From Diogma glabrata (taxonomy: Eukaryota; Arthropoda; Insecta; Diptera; Cylindrotomidae), in contig CAVNZG010001082.1 of the NCBI GenBank assembly GCA_963693315.1, positions 1 through 64,000 on the forward strand: 64,000 nt of DNA, written 5' to 3'. The position numbers and the translations under genes were made by a program. Positions 45,110-57,395 of the stretch are shown here, in pieces (the stretch's first letter is position 1; each line of letters begins with the position of its first letter). The notes under the pieces were generated by a model, which saw nothing but the letters and a program-made list of their open reading frames with translations, was not told the origin of the DNA and made no database searches.

Positions 45110-45973
45110 TTACATCCCATGAAGGGATTTTGCCGTCTGTGCCACCAGCTTCCAATCATCTCGTTCCATGACCAGTTGACCCCAGCTTCGACATCCTATA
45201 TCACGAAGGTCTTGGATGATGTCATCACGCCAGCGTTGTCTAGGTCTTCCTCTTCGACGAACACCAGCTGGTTGTTGTTGGGACGCTTTTTTTATCATTC
45301 TTTCCAATGGAGCCCTTTCTACATGACCAAACCATCTAATCCGGTTGGATTTAATGAATCCGATTACATCGCAGCCTCCAAGAAGCTGTCTCATTTCATG
45401 ATTCATTCGGATTCTATACTGATTTTCAGCAACTTTACATGGACCATAAATTGTTCGTATGACTTTCCTCTCGAATGTTGATAGAATTCTACAATCGGAG
45501 GAAGTCAGTGTCCAGCTTTCACTTCCAAATGTAAGCACAGGTCGTATCAATGCTTTATAAAGTGTGGGTTTACACGACCGCGAAAGATGTTTTGATCGCA
45601 GAAGTTTTGAGTATGCGTAGAAAACTCTGTATGCGGCAGAGACATGGGCTTTGATATCTGCCTGCATGTCATTTGACGATGTTATTACAGACCCGAGGTA
45701 TTTGAAGTTTTCCACGCGTTCCACTTCATAGTCGCCAGTATCCAGATTTCCGGGAGGTATGTTCTTAGATGTTGTTAACACTTTAGTTTTGCTGGTGTTG
45801 ATGCATAATCCAAGCCGTTTAGCATTTCTTTCAAGCTGAGAGAGACTATCCTTAATATCGCTTGTTCTACGTCCAAGAAGCACAATATCATCTGCGTAGC
45901 CAAGACTAGATTTGTTATATATGCAGTTTTGTGTCTCAATTCGGCTTTTTCTTATCGCGTACTCCAGCACCAA
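45110..45973 (-). pseudogene. LINE RT C-terminal part (catalytic box and tail)
   Basis: This 287-aa piece continues the RT after a one-base shift near 46018. It carries L-E-Y-A-I-R-K-S-R, the catalytic Y-A-D-D-I-V-L-L, Y-L-G-S-V-I-T-S, L-T-F-G-S-E-S-W-T-L, W-F-G-H-V-E-R-A and R-R-R-G-R-P-R-Q-R-W. Its layout equals that of copy 1, with clear but only moderate identity, so the two LINEs are related families rather than recent sisters. Confidence 0.88.
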
Positions 45974-45998
45974 ATTAAATAGTACGGGTGCGAGTGCA

Positions 45999-47129
45999 TC
46001 ACCTTGTCGAACACCTGATGTTATCGAAAGGATCAGAAACTGACCCTTCGATTACTATTCTACAATTTGATCCCGATGTTGTGAGTTTACACAGAGAAAC
46101 AAGTTTCTCTGGGATACCAAGGCATATGAGTGCGGACCAGAGGTTTTCGCGGATGATACTATCATATGCTTGCCTGAAATCAACGTAGAGCTGGTGAATG
46201 CTGATGTTGTACTCCCAACATTTTTCCAGAATCATCCTCAATGTAAAACATTGATCTGTGGTTGAGCGGTTGGGACGAAAACCACACTGATAGTCACCGA
46301 TGATAGATTCGGCGAACGGGATGAGTCGAGCAAGTACAACATTAGCTAGTATTTTATATGCAGTGTTCAACAGTGCGATGCCACGACAATTTTCACACTT
46401 TAAACGGTCTCCTTTTTTATGTAGCGGAACAATGAGAGCTGTTTTCCATTCATCAGGTAGTTCTTCTTGGTCCCAGATTGCAAGAATCAGATCGTATATA
46501 CGTGAGACCAGAGCTGCTCCTCCATTTTTCAGAAGTTCTGCGGGAATTCCATCGAAACCTTGTGATTTGCCATTTTTCAGTTTTTTAATGGCAGCTTCCA
46601 CTTCTTCTATTGTTGGGTAAGGGACAAAAATCTCTTCAGTTGATGGAGCAATTGCTCGAATAGGATGAACTTCGTTCGTCCTATTCAGTAGGTCTTGAAA
46701 GTGGGATCGCCACACTGCCAGCACATCACGTTCACTTGTTGTAAGTTCATTATTTACATTTTTGATGGCTGTAGATCTTGGGTGGAAATCTTTGGTCAGA
46801 TTTCGTGCATTGGCAAAGCACTCTTTTGAATTTCCGTTGGCCGCATGTTGGTTGATGTTTTCGATGCAGCTCTTCATGTGTTCGCGTTTCTTTTTACGTA
46901 GAAGTTTTGCTGAGGCTTTCCTGGCGCATAGATAATCAGCTTGCGAGCTTCGGGTGTTCCTTGTTAACCATTTTTCTCCCAGTTTTTGTTTATTTTCAAC
47001 GGATTGGCGGCACTCGTCGTCAAACCATTCGTTGTGTGATTTCGGTGGTCGTTTTCCGATTGTAGTTTGTGCTGCGGATATGATGGTTGATTGAAGCGTT
47101 TGCCATTCTTCTTGTATGTTTAATGGCAT
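45999..47129 (-). pseudogene. LINE RT N-terminal and palm region
   Basis: 376 aa in one frame. It has W-F-D-D-E-C-R near the start, L-K-N-G-K-S-Q-G-F-D-G-I-P-A-E, L-I-V-P-L-H-K-K-G, C-R-G-I-A-L-L-N-T-A-Y-K, F-R-P-N-R-S-T-T-D and L-Y-V-D-F-R-Q-A-Y-D-S-I. It runs out of frame just before the G-V-R-Q-G-D box, which is readable one base out. The shift from the endonuclease frame at its start (47130-47170) is also a single-base event. Confidence 0.88.
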
Positions 47130-47167
47130 TTCAGAAGAGATGTCATGCTCTTCTATGTTTTGTGTTA

Positions 47168-48115
47168 TTATTTCCTGTTCAGCGTTTCCGGATGTTTAAA
47201 TGCTTCGACATTCCAGCGCACGGTCTTTTTTGCTTGTCTGTTAAATGTGGATGACAACTTGCACTTGTACTTAAAGATGACAAGCATATGATCGATGTCC
47301 ATATCAGCACCTCTGTATGATCGAACGTCAGTTATACTTGTAGAGTGTCTCTTAGAGATCATGACGTGATCGATTTGATTTTCCGTTCTTCCGTCATTTG
47401 ATTTCCACGTTGCCTTGTGAATTCTCTTGTGAGGGAAGAAAGTGCTGGAAATTACTAGATCATACATCATAGCCAGCTCGGCTGCGCGAAAACCGTTATT
47501 GTTGCTGGTATGATGCAAGCTGTTAGGGCCGATATGTGTTTTAAGTTCTGCAATCCTACCGATTTGAGCATTAAAGTCACCTACCACGATTTTTATATCG
47601 TGCCGCGGGATGTTATTGATGACTTCCTCGAGTTCTAGGAAGAACAGGTCTTTAATATCATCTGCTTTATCTTCAGTAGGTGCATGAACATTTACGATCG
47701 TTACATTGAATTTTTGCGTGCGGATTCTCAGTGTGCATAACCGCATATTAATTGGGCAGAAGTCGATAACATGCTGATTCACGCGACGGTGTATAAGAAA
47801 GCCAACTCCAAATTCTCCTCCTCCGCAATAATACAGAGTGTATCCTTTCGCTGTTTCATGGATTCCACTGCCTGGCCATCTTAGTTCTTGTAATGCCACT
47901 ATATCCAGTGTGTAGCTCTCGACTTGTTGAGTGAGTTTTAGGAGATCTCCTGGTCTTCTGAGGCTAAGCACGTTCCAGGTTCCCATTTTTAAATCGTAGT
48001 CCGGGTACAGTTTCCGAGGTCGTTCCAATAATGAATCCGAGATATTCCGAGGCCAGTGTACAGAATTCATGACAATAATTTTTTTACGGAAATGGGGTGT
48101 TAGCCCTTCGCCCAA
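47168..48115 (-). CDS. LINE APE-type endonuclease domain
   Basis: 315 aa starting at an ATG. The apurinic-endonuclease fold motifs are in order: K-M-G-T-W-N-V-L-S-L, A-L-Q-E-L-R-W-P-G, V-N-V-H-A-P-T-E, V-V-G-D-F-N-A-Q-I-G, and R-S-Y-R-G-A-D-M-D-I-D-H at the catalytic His end. All expected catalytic residues (N, E, D/N, D-H) appear present. It nicks target DNA for reverse transcription. The short N-terminal stretch before K-M-G-T-W has no recognised domain. A one-base shift ends the frame soon after the endonuclease. Confidence 0.9.
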   Translation of the reverse strand: MGEGLTPHFRKKIIVMNSVHWPRNISDSLLERPRKLYPDYDLKMGTWNVLSLRRPGDLLKLTQQVESYTLDIVALQELRWPGSGIHETAKGYTLYYCGGGEFGVGFLIHRRVNQHVIDFCPINMRLCTLRIRTQKFNVTIVNVHAPTEDKADDIKDLFFLELEEVINNIPRHDIKIVVGDFNAQIGRIAELKTHIGPNSLHHTSNNNGFRAAELAMMYDLVISSTFFPHKRIHKATWKSNDGRTENQIDHVMISKRHSTSITDVRSYRGADMDIDHMLVIFKYKCKLSSTFNRQAKKTVRWNVEAFKHPETLNRK

Positions 48116-48409
48116 CCCAAATTTTCGTGAATGGGTTCGTTCTGCATCTTAAGGTCACCAGAAACAACCTTTTTACACGTTTATATAGCGAGCCGCTTGA
48201 TCCAAGACAGACGCCCGCTGCAAGCCGCCCCTAACATGGAGAACAGACGCTTGAGTTGCATTGGTTTTATGGCGCCAATGACTCGCCATTGAGTATAAGC
48301 AGTATTTACTCTGCCCCTCTCAACTACACCAACCTAATTCTGTTAGCGTTACTTAGGTAGCACGGCGTGGACGTAGAATTTCGGATTTTCGCTACCTTTT
48401 TATTAAAAC

Positions 48410-51400
48410 ACCTTTTGTAATTTTTATTTATTTTCATTTATTTCAACTGATGCTAACAACGGATAGAAGACGACTGACTTTAACTTAAATTTAATATTTT
48501 CGTTTTTTCATTTCTTTTGTTTTGCGATTCAAAATTAAAGCAATGTTATCACCTTTATTATAGTAGAATTTTTTCACCAATGAATTTTTGACAGATAACA
48601 CGCAGCAAGTTCATCTTTCGATGAGACAAAAAATAAAACAGAGTTGTATTATTTATTTTAGGATAAATTTGTTTTGAAAACAATTGCATTAGTTAAATTT
48701 GTACTCCTAGTTTGTACCATTTGTTTGTTGTGACATTTGTTTACATAGGCGTCGTTATTTTTAAAATAGTTATTTTTAATTATCAAAATTGTTATGCTAC
48801 CTACAAAATCATTGATATTTTTACTAGTTTTTGGTTTTCTATTATAATTGGTTGAATTTCAATAGTAATTTATTAATTTTATGCGTTTTTTTTGTCCATT
48901 TCAATGGGGACCCAATAGTTTTTTTTAATATTTTAATCTGAGACACTGAATATTCGCGCATGCGCATATGAATATGCACACAACAACCAATTTTCGTAGT
49001 CGCTGGTAAAAAAGTTCTACTACTTATATATTGAAACTTATACACATTCGTTGCGTTGTTTACTTTATTTACAATGATAGTAAGATTTGTAAATAATAAA
49101 TTCTTTACGTGTAAAACATTGCGTAAACTAATTTTTGATCTCAAAACGTTGAGATATGCCAAAAAGCAGTGAGAATTTAGTTTTTCAAATTTCTCATGGA
49201 TCTAATTTTTTGTCTTTCAGTTCGAAGAAAGATGAATTATGATTGAACTCATCTTTTGACTCTTCTTTTGACCATAACAGCCTAGTTTTAAATGAGTTTT
49301 ACAATTATTGTAGAGCTAGCTTTGTTATATGATACCATACTGGACTTGGTAAACAATACTGCTTTTTCACACAAACGAAACCTATGGTGTATTTTAAGAT
49401 TCTACGACTGAGCAAGTGAATTCTTAAATCATCTCAAATTTCGTGTCAATAGGATTTATAGTTTTCGAAAAAAAACGATGGTAACAGAAACACAGATATA
49501 CGCCAATATCTCACCAATTTTATTTAAATGGTGACCCTTAAACGCCAACTGCACGATCTTTGGCTCTAATAAAATTAAAAAACAACCGAGAGCCCGTAAA
49601 ATTAAACTACGACATCATAAAAAATAAAGTGCTCATAAAAACCATTGTATAACAAGCTATTGTCATCCACAAGAAAAATATGGCATATAAAATCCCAAAT
49701 CATTAAAATTTTGTTTTCCGATTTCTTTTATCACCAACATTTTAATCAACAAGAAAATCATCTGTAAATATTAGTATTTTGGCTCAATAAAATGTTCCTA
49801 TAAGTTATTTGTTTTAAATTTAGACCAAATGTAAATATAAAATAATATAAAATTAAAATTAAAAAAATCGTTTATTATATAAGCGACATACTGTCTCAAT
49901 CCGGAATATATTTTATTCAACTTTTCTTTTTTAATATAAACTAAGAAAACAAAACAAAGAAAATAAGAGAAAAACATTAAAATCATGAAAACGACTTTTA
50001 AGTAATAAAAAAAAGTTTTGGCGTATTTTCAAATACAATATGTATACCAACTAAAAAAAATTTGGTTTAATTATACTAAGAAAATAAATTTTATTTTCTT
50101 AAAAATAAGTTTTTAATTCATTAAAATATTATATAAAATGTATTGTATCTGTATTTCGAATAATTAGTATTCGAAAAAAAAAAATTAAAGTTTGCAATGT
50201 GTTGTACATAATTGCATTTCTTTTTTTAAATGAAAAACGATTTTGGCTTAAAATGTTTATTTATCTTAAACGTTTTTGCATGACAATTGAAATATTTAGT
50301 TTTATTTTAAAAGGAATGGAAACCATTCATTTACTCTGAAAATAGGTCATTAAGTAATATTTTATTTTTGGTAAATCAGAGTGCATCCAACATGTCTCAT
50401 TCTTATTTCAACTCTTGATCTTAATTGCTCAATAAAGTTTTATCTTTATATTCCAAAAACTCCTAGAATCGGTTTTCACCTCGATGAAGCAATTATTTTT
50501 TCAGAAAACTTGCTTTAAAAAAATTGAATAATAATTTATGTTTCCTAATCGGTATTCAGACAGCACAACTTGTTATAACTTTTCATATTCCGTTGGTTTT
50601 AATATTGTTTCTTGTATCATAACTTTTCTGGTATAATATAAATTTGTTCGAAAAACGTGATGAAAATGTTTCAATAGAAAACTTTTTTTTTTATGAAATT
50701 ATGTATTACAAAAATTAAAGAGTGCCATCTGTTATGTACCACTGTTTGGAAGTAATAAAAAAATAATGATTTTGTTGAAAGTTGAGAACTACTTCAGTAA
50801 CAATAACTTTTTCATTTACAACAATAACATTTTGTAGTTCAAATATTTGACCACGTCATTATCAAGTATTTTAATGATAGGAGAAAATAAAATGGAAAAT
50901 TTAGAAGAACACGAATAAAGGGATTACCGATCAGTTTTTGTATTTAATAAATGTTTGTTATAACTTAGAAGTTTTTCTTAACATTAACACTAAAATGCCT
51001 AGCTTAAAAAAGACGTGATATAAATAAAATTCATTGTATCAAGCTTAGTTTTTTTAGTTTCTAAATGAAGAAAATTATGTGCGAAATGTGTGGAATTAAT
51101 GAACTGATATCTTTTTTGGTGGGGCTCTGCTGAATTATCTGCAAAAGAACGACCAGTTTGTCCAACATAAATATTATTACAATTGTAATGAATTTTACTC
51201 CGGTGTTTATTTTCAGGTAGAAAAATTAACAAAGTGTAAATAAATTTAATATTTTTGCTAAGTTTAATGTTTAATTTAATGTTTAACTTGGTCCTTAAAA
51301 CTCCTTTGTCACAAGGATTAAATTTGTTTTATTAACAATGCTTCCCGTTGCCACTTGGACTTTGTTTTAAAATAACATAATGTCAATCTCTTTTACTTCA

Positions 51401-51524
51401 CATCTCTTAACCTAACTTTGTTAGTAAGATATTTAAGATAAAATATGAAAGGGTTAAATCGCAAGTCTTTGAATATCAAGACTTCGATTTGGTGTAAGGA
51501 TTTTTATACAGTTTTCAGCAAAAG
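48410..51524. other. AT-rich intergenic DNA, nothing recognised
   Basis: About 3.1 kb without a supported coding sequence. Scattered poly-A/T runs. The ORFs here are under 110 codons, of low complexity and without motifs. Confidence 0.4.
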
Positions 51525-52781
51525 GCTTTTATGAGGACATTGTTTTTAGTATTGAGCAACGATGAATATTAAACAAAAAATTCTTTGTAGAAGTACAAGT
51601 ATTTTATCTCTGCTTAGAAGATTATTAGAAAACTAACACGAAATATCAAATTCTAAAAATATTTCAAAAATTATTACAAAATCAAAAGTTGAAACTTTTT
51701 TCAAAATTCTAAAAATATTGCAAAAATTATAACAAAATTAAAAATACAAACTTATTTTCCAACTGTTCTTGTTATTCAGAAGTCGTGGAATCTGGAATCA
51801 CGCAAAAATTACTCTGTTAAAAAACGACATTTAATCTGCAACAACATGATATTTTCCAACTGTTTCTATAAGTTGAAAGCTGTTGATACTCTATACCTAT
51901 AGAACCATATTCCATGTCCAATTTCATGTTCAGTTAGTTCAGTTACATTTTATGTCATACAAATAAATAATATTATTTGACAAAAATGTTTCCCATTTTA
52001 TGTTTCTCGAAAAATTGGCTAAAAAAATAAAAGAAAATCATTCTTTTGACACACTTAACGGTGTTTTTTTCATACACTTGTAATACAGTAATCAAGCTCT
52101 CACATACCAATGCCGACCATCAAGATTCCTTCACATATATATGTTACTACTCGTTATCACTTAAAATAAACGTTTTTCAAGCAAAAAACATGCACATTTT
52201 GTTCTTTTGACATACTTTACGATTTTGTGACACTCTTCCAGTACAGTTATCGAACACATCGTTCCTTCAGCGCGTACCATTAAGTAACCTATTTTTAGAA
52301 AAAAAAAAGATGTTTGAAATCGCTTTAACGGTTTTCTCTGTAACGACGGTTGTAACGCCAGCAAACAGACTGAAAATTTTGCCTTTTAGAATCAGTAGGT
52401 TCTGAAACATCGGTAAATGCAAAAAAAGTGGGGGTAAAAATTTCACTTTTGGCTCGTTTTTCAAAAACCTAAGTAAAACATTCTAATAAAATTCAGTATT
52501 TTTCACTAGAAAATAGAAGAATTGGGTCTCGAATACTTTTCTTAGATTTTATTAACACGAATAGTGAGGACGCCTGGTTTTTTTTTTAAATTATTTTTCA
52601 TGTTAAAAGTGGAGGCGGCTAGTTTCTTCTAAAAAGGTTTTCTTAATAATAACTAAAAATAATAGTGGAGGCGGCTGGTTTCTTCTAATTTTTTAATAGA
52701 AAATGTTGTTTTATAGGAATTACAATATGTGTCACAACAACACATAGATACCTTTAAAACCTAAATTATACAACGAACTTG

Positions 52782-53120
52782 TCATATTTTAAACTTTTCT
52801 GGATTGAACGCACAAAAGACTATTGACCCGAGGAAAGTATTCCATTTGTACACCATAATATTTCTGCATTCTGTCGGTATGATAGTGAGTAATCTCGACA
52901 GTTTGACTATTTGCCCCAAACGATTTACCAGTATAACGGGAAAAAATGGTTGAGGTATGGTTAATTCGATTGTATCTGAGCACTGCTGGTGACAATATTT
53001 ATAAAACACAAAGAAAACAGCAAAAGTGCGATGGTGTTGTAAGGATTCAAGATTTGGTGTTAAATTTCGATCACCCATAACTCGAAAAAAAAGTTTTTGA
53101 ACAGAATCCATAAGAACCAA
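52782..53120 (-). pseudogene. LINE polyprotein C-terminal fragment inside foldback centre
   Basis: The minus strand reads V-Q-K-L-F-F-R-V-M-G-D, S-L-Q-H-H-R-T-F-A-V-F-F-V-F-Y-K-Y, C-S-D-T-I and finally F-N-P-E-K-F-K. The middle (T-V-E-I-T-H-Y-H-T-D-R-M) is readable only in a second overlapping frame (52789-52995). This is the usual tail of CR1/jockey-group LINE proteins (V-Q-R-R-A..R-L-I-G-D; S-L-x-H-R-R; F-Y-R-Y; C-S-D-E-L). At least two frameshifts. Confidence 0.7.
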
Positions 53121-53794
53121 GATGGAAACAGATGCAACGTTTTAAAATTGATAACAATACTCTATACACGGACGAACATACTATATTACTTATAAATCTG
53201 AAGTAATTGATACAGAGTGAACTACCTTTTACATCTTTTCCAGTTCAAGTTTTCTTAACACGCTCTTTGCCAGTGCATATATGCTTGTTCCAGAGTGAGT
53301 CGTTAGAAATTGTGATTGTACTCGATTGCGGCACGTTTGTCAAACTTTATATTGCATTTTTAAGTAAATATTTTTCACATTTGTATCGTAAATAGCTATT
53401 ACTTCGGTCTGAAAGAACTAAGTATTACATTCATGAGCTAAAAGTGAAATTATTACCTCCACTTTTTTGGCATTTCTCGACGTTTTAGGACTTACTGATT
53501 CTAAAAAAGCAAAAAAAAATGTATGTCTGTCTGCCGGTCGGCCGTCCGTCCGTTACAACCCACGAAATTTAGAAAACGGCTGATGGGATTTAAAAAATTT
53601 TGAGCCGAAAAGACGATGTGTTCGATAACTGTACTGGAAGTGTGTCAAAAAATCGTCAAGTGTGTCAAAACAAGGAAATATGCATATGTTTTGCTTAAAA
53701 AACGTTCATTTTAAATGATAATAAGTAGGAACAAAGATTGTGGAGAAATCTGGTTGGTCGGGATTGTTATGTGAGATCAAAAACTAGATTATTG

Positions 53795-54305
53795 CATTAG
53801 AAGTTTGTTAAAAAAAATTTTGTCAAGTGTGTCAAAAGAAAGATTTTTATTTATTTTTTTACCCAATTATTTGGAAAAAAATAAAATTAATTATTTGCTT
53901 GAAATGAAATTTTATTATTACTACCGAGAATTATGGCATTATAAGTTTGTCAAAAAAATGTTGTCAAGTGTGTCAAAAGAAAGATTTTATTTATTTTTTT
54001 ACCCAATTTTTTGGGAAAAATAAAATTACTTATTTGTCTGACATGAAATTTTATTATTATTATTGAGAATTATGGCATTATAAGTTTGTCAAAAATATGT
54101 TGTCAAGTGTGTCAAAAGAAATATTTTTATTTATGTTTTTACCCAATTTTTTTGGAAAAATATAAAATTTATAATTTGTATGACATGAAATTTTATTATT
54201 ATTATAGAGAATTATGGCATTATAAGCTTGTCAAAAAAATAATGTCAAGTGTGTCAAAAATGATTTCATTTATTTTTTTACCCAATTTTTTGGAAGAAAA
54301 AATGT
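53795..54305 (+). repeat. Tandem array, ~140-bp unit, four copies
   Basis: Units contain AAGTTTGTCAAAAAAATGTT, GTCAAGTGTGTCAAAAGAAA, TTTTTTTACCCAATTTTTTG, ATGAAATTTTATTATTA and GAGAATTATGGCATTAT. Copy starts are near 53801, 53943, 54082 and 54224. The left arm has about one copy (51977-52060). The short overlapping ORFs are by-products. Confidence 0.9.
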
Positions 54306-54359
54306 AGCTGTTTTTATGACGTAAATGTAATTAACATGCATTTAGACATGGAAATTTTT

Positions 54360-55260
54360 TAATTTGTTATAGCTTTTGAAATATTTCTGGAACTATGAAA
54401 AAAGTTTGTATTTTTGATTTTGTAATAATTTTTGCAATATTTTTAGAATTATGGAAAAAGTGTTAATTTTTGATTTTGTAAGAATTTTTGGAATATCTTT
54501 AGAATTTTGAAATATTTTAAATTTTTATTTTATTATAATTTATATAATTTTGGAAAAAGTTTCAATTTTTGATATTGTTATAATTTTTGCAATATTTTTA
54601 GAATTTTGAAAAAAGTTTAAATTTTTGAATATTTGGAATATTATTAGAATTTAGAAAAAGATTAAATATTTGATTTTATTCTAATTTTTGGAATATTTTT
54701 AGAATTATGAAAAAAAATTTTTGAATTTTATATATATTTTTAGAATTTCGAAAAAACTTTAAATTTTTGATTATGTAAGAATTTTTGGAATATTTTTAGA
54801 ATTTTGAAAAATTTTAAATTTTTGATTTTATTATAATTTTGGAAAAAGTTTCAATTTTTGATATTGTTATAATTTTTGCAATATTTTTAGAATTTTGAAA
54901 AAAATTTGAATTATGAATTTTTAAGAATTTTTGGAATATTATTAGAATTTAGAAAAAGTGTAAATATTTGATTTTATTTTAACTTTTGGAATATTTTTAG
55001 AATTTTGAAGAAAAATAGAATTTTTGAATTTTATGTATATTTTTAGAATTTTGAAAAAAGTTTCAATTTTGGATTTTGTAAGAATTTTTGGAATGTTCTT
55101 AGAATTTTAAAAAATTTCAAATTTTTAATCTTTGATTTTGTAATAATTTTTGGAATATTTTTAGAATTTTGTTTGAAAAAAGTTTGAATTTTTGATTTTA
55201 TTTAATTTTTACAATAATTTTGGAATTTTGAAAGAAATATGAATTTTTGATTTCGAATAA
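54360..55260 (+). repeat. Degenerate tandem array, ~50-60-bp unit
   Basis: Repeats of AATTTTTGGAATATTTTTAG, AATTTTGAAAAAAGTTT and AAATTTTTGATTTTGTAATA run for ~900 bp with variable spacing, roughly a dozen or more units. The left arm has only about two units (51650-51745). Confidence 0.9.
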
Positions 55261-55515
55261 TTTTCTCGAAACGCTAAATGGAGGGGTTTTTAAATAGTTT
55301 GCTGATTGTATAATCTTTTCACTAAATAATGTTAATATATGATCTGTTATAATTTTCCGACAACGTATTGATGTTTCGTGTTAGTTATGTAATACATATC
55401 TAAACAGAGATAACAATACATGTACTTTAAAAAAAGTTATGTTTGATATACATCGCTGCCCAAAACTAAACCCATGTCCTCATAAAAGTTGTTTGCCGAA
55501 AACTTCATTGATTTT

Positions 55516-57395
55516 TTTAAGTAAAACTTCTTTAGACGCTATGTGTCAAGTAACTCATATCTTCTTCCTGACGGATGTAACGTTTTCAAACAGAAATGAG
55601 TAAAATAAATTATAATGAAACCATATATATTCATCTCTATCATACTACACTCTGGTTTTAAATCTTAAACACATACATACACACAATTGTATCAAACGAT
55701 AATAAAAAAGTAAAATGAAGAAGAAATTCAAACAACAATGAAATAAAAAAGACATTATTTTTGGCAAGAAGTATTCGATACAATTCGATTATGTGTCAAT
55801 TTTCATTATTTTTTGGAATTAAATTTTAATAGTTACTCATTTGTTAATGCTAATTGTTATTATATTTTTTTATTCAATGTCGTGTTAAATATTATATGAG
55901 GAAGATGTGGCGATTTTGATTATTTAATTTTTGAGTTTCCTCATTTTTTAAATTTGTATCTTTGTGTTATTTTTCATTCAAACAAAAAAAAAATGAGTGC
56001 GTATAATCCTTACATGCAGTTGAAGTAAAACTTTGTAATCATTGGACCTTTGTTAACTAAAAATTTGTCACCAGCGAATCTTGGATTCGGAAATCTCTTA
56101 TATGTTTCTTAATTTTATCTTGTAATTCTAATATTTAATGTTTAAATTAAAATTAACATACATATTAATAAAAAAATACCTTACGTTGTAACTGTTGATT
56201 GATGTCATCAATATTCTGTTGCTTTAGGTTATTTGTTTGATTTTCCAATATCCCTTGACTAGCGTTTGACCTTTTAACTTCCCATTTATATATCTGCCTT
56301 TGAATCCATACGGTTTTAACAACCGGCAAAACCATCAAACAAACGATTGTCTCTAACTGTGGTAATAGCTTCGATCACTGTTATCCTTGCTATTCATACT
56401 TTCGATAACATCAGTGGATACTTTATCTTCATGTACTGCCACAATTTATAAAGCAGATTTCAGGAATTCTTAATTTATTTTGATGATGTTGTAAGTAAAC
56501 AATCATTAATAATTTATCACTTGTATTTAATAAATCAATAATTTTTTTTTGCTTATTTATCAAACAAAATAGACATCCAAATCACACACTAATGAAAACA
56601 GTGTTAACTTTTTTTTTGTATAAATTAAAGAAATTTCTTTTTAAAATCAAAATCAAATGTAATTATTATTTATTTTTGATAAGTTTTTAGGTAATGTTTA
56701 ATAACAAAACTGAATTGAAACTTTTCTTTTGAAAAGCCAAAAATGGAATGATTAATAATTTTTTCCAAAATTAAAAATTGCAAAAAATGTGATTTTGCTT
56801 TTGACCTCTTCTAGTCAATCGTGTAATATCGGAAAATTCAGCAAATGATTAACAACGACGTCTGTTCATTAGCATTGGAAATAAAAATTTAGTACGTTCG
56901 TTTGCTTTTTATAGTATATTCAAAATTTAACTAGCAGTTAAGTTTTAGAAAATTTTAAAATTATTATTAATGTAAAAAATGAACGGAAACTAATGAAATG
57001 CATTTTTATTGAATTGAAAACGAAGATGAATTTGGTTTTATTATTGTTTCGCGATTATTGCGATCGTTACACCATGAATTCAAGGTAGAAACCAAGATTT
57101 CTACTCTTGAAATCACAAAAACGTCGCCATCCCCTCCATGACAGAAAACCACCGAACTACTTCCACTTATTAAACTGTATCTGGGATCGAGATACCCACA
57201 GTCACTGGCGTCAAGACCGATGACCGGTTCCAACACTCATGAAGTCCTTAAGAACTTCACTGAGTATTGAGACCGACCATCCATCCGAACGTCAGCACCA
57301 TGGACACCCCGATACAACCAGTAAGTATGACCTGAAGATGTGAACCCCAGAGACGACAATCAGCCAGAGGAACAACCCTACCTAACGAAAAGACA
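55516..57395. other. AT-rich intergenic DNA; probable 3' end of gypsy element 2
   Basis: No gene seen in 55516-57000. Sequence between about 57000 and 57395 is less AT-rich and lies downstream of the minus-strand integrase; it may hold the 3' untranslated region and part of an LTR (a GGAGGGGATGG run on the minus strand at ~57135 could be a purine tract). I could not match it to anything upstream of gag. Confidence 0.35.

Larger units (their letters stand above)
45094..48396 (-). mobile_element. RTE-like LINE, copy 2, full length with 13-bp target duplication
   Basis: TTTTTATTAAAAC is present on both sides (45081-45093 and 48397-48409). On the minus strand the element starts GGTAGCGAAAATCCGAAATT, as copy 1 does, and ends in (GA)n (plus-strand TC run at 45094-45104). 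A short simple-repeat tail instead of poly(A) is typical of RTE-group LINEs. The endonuclease and RT are complete except for two single-base frameshifts. Confidence 0.9.
51525..55515. mobile_element. Large asymmetric foldback element
   Basis: The left arm (~51525-52480) and right arm (~53440-55515) pair as reverse complements at several blocks: TTTTATGAGGACAT near both outer ends, TAACACGAAA-ATCAA, GTGTGTCAAAA, ATCGAACACATCGT against ACGATGTGTTCGAT, and AGAATCAGTA against TACTGATTCT. The right arm is about twice as long because two tandem arrays are expanded there. The ~950-bp centre holds a LINE fragment. No transposase seen. Confidence 0.75.

Noticed and set aside
53805..54307. Similar 72-73-codon ORFs that resemble a repeated small protein
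   Set aside because: They arise from the ~140-bp tandem array; similarity follows the DNA repeat, including its A/T runs, not a coding constraint.
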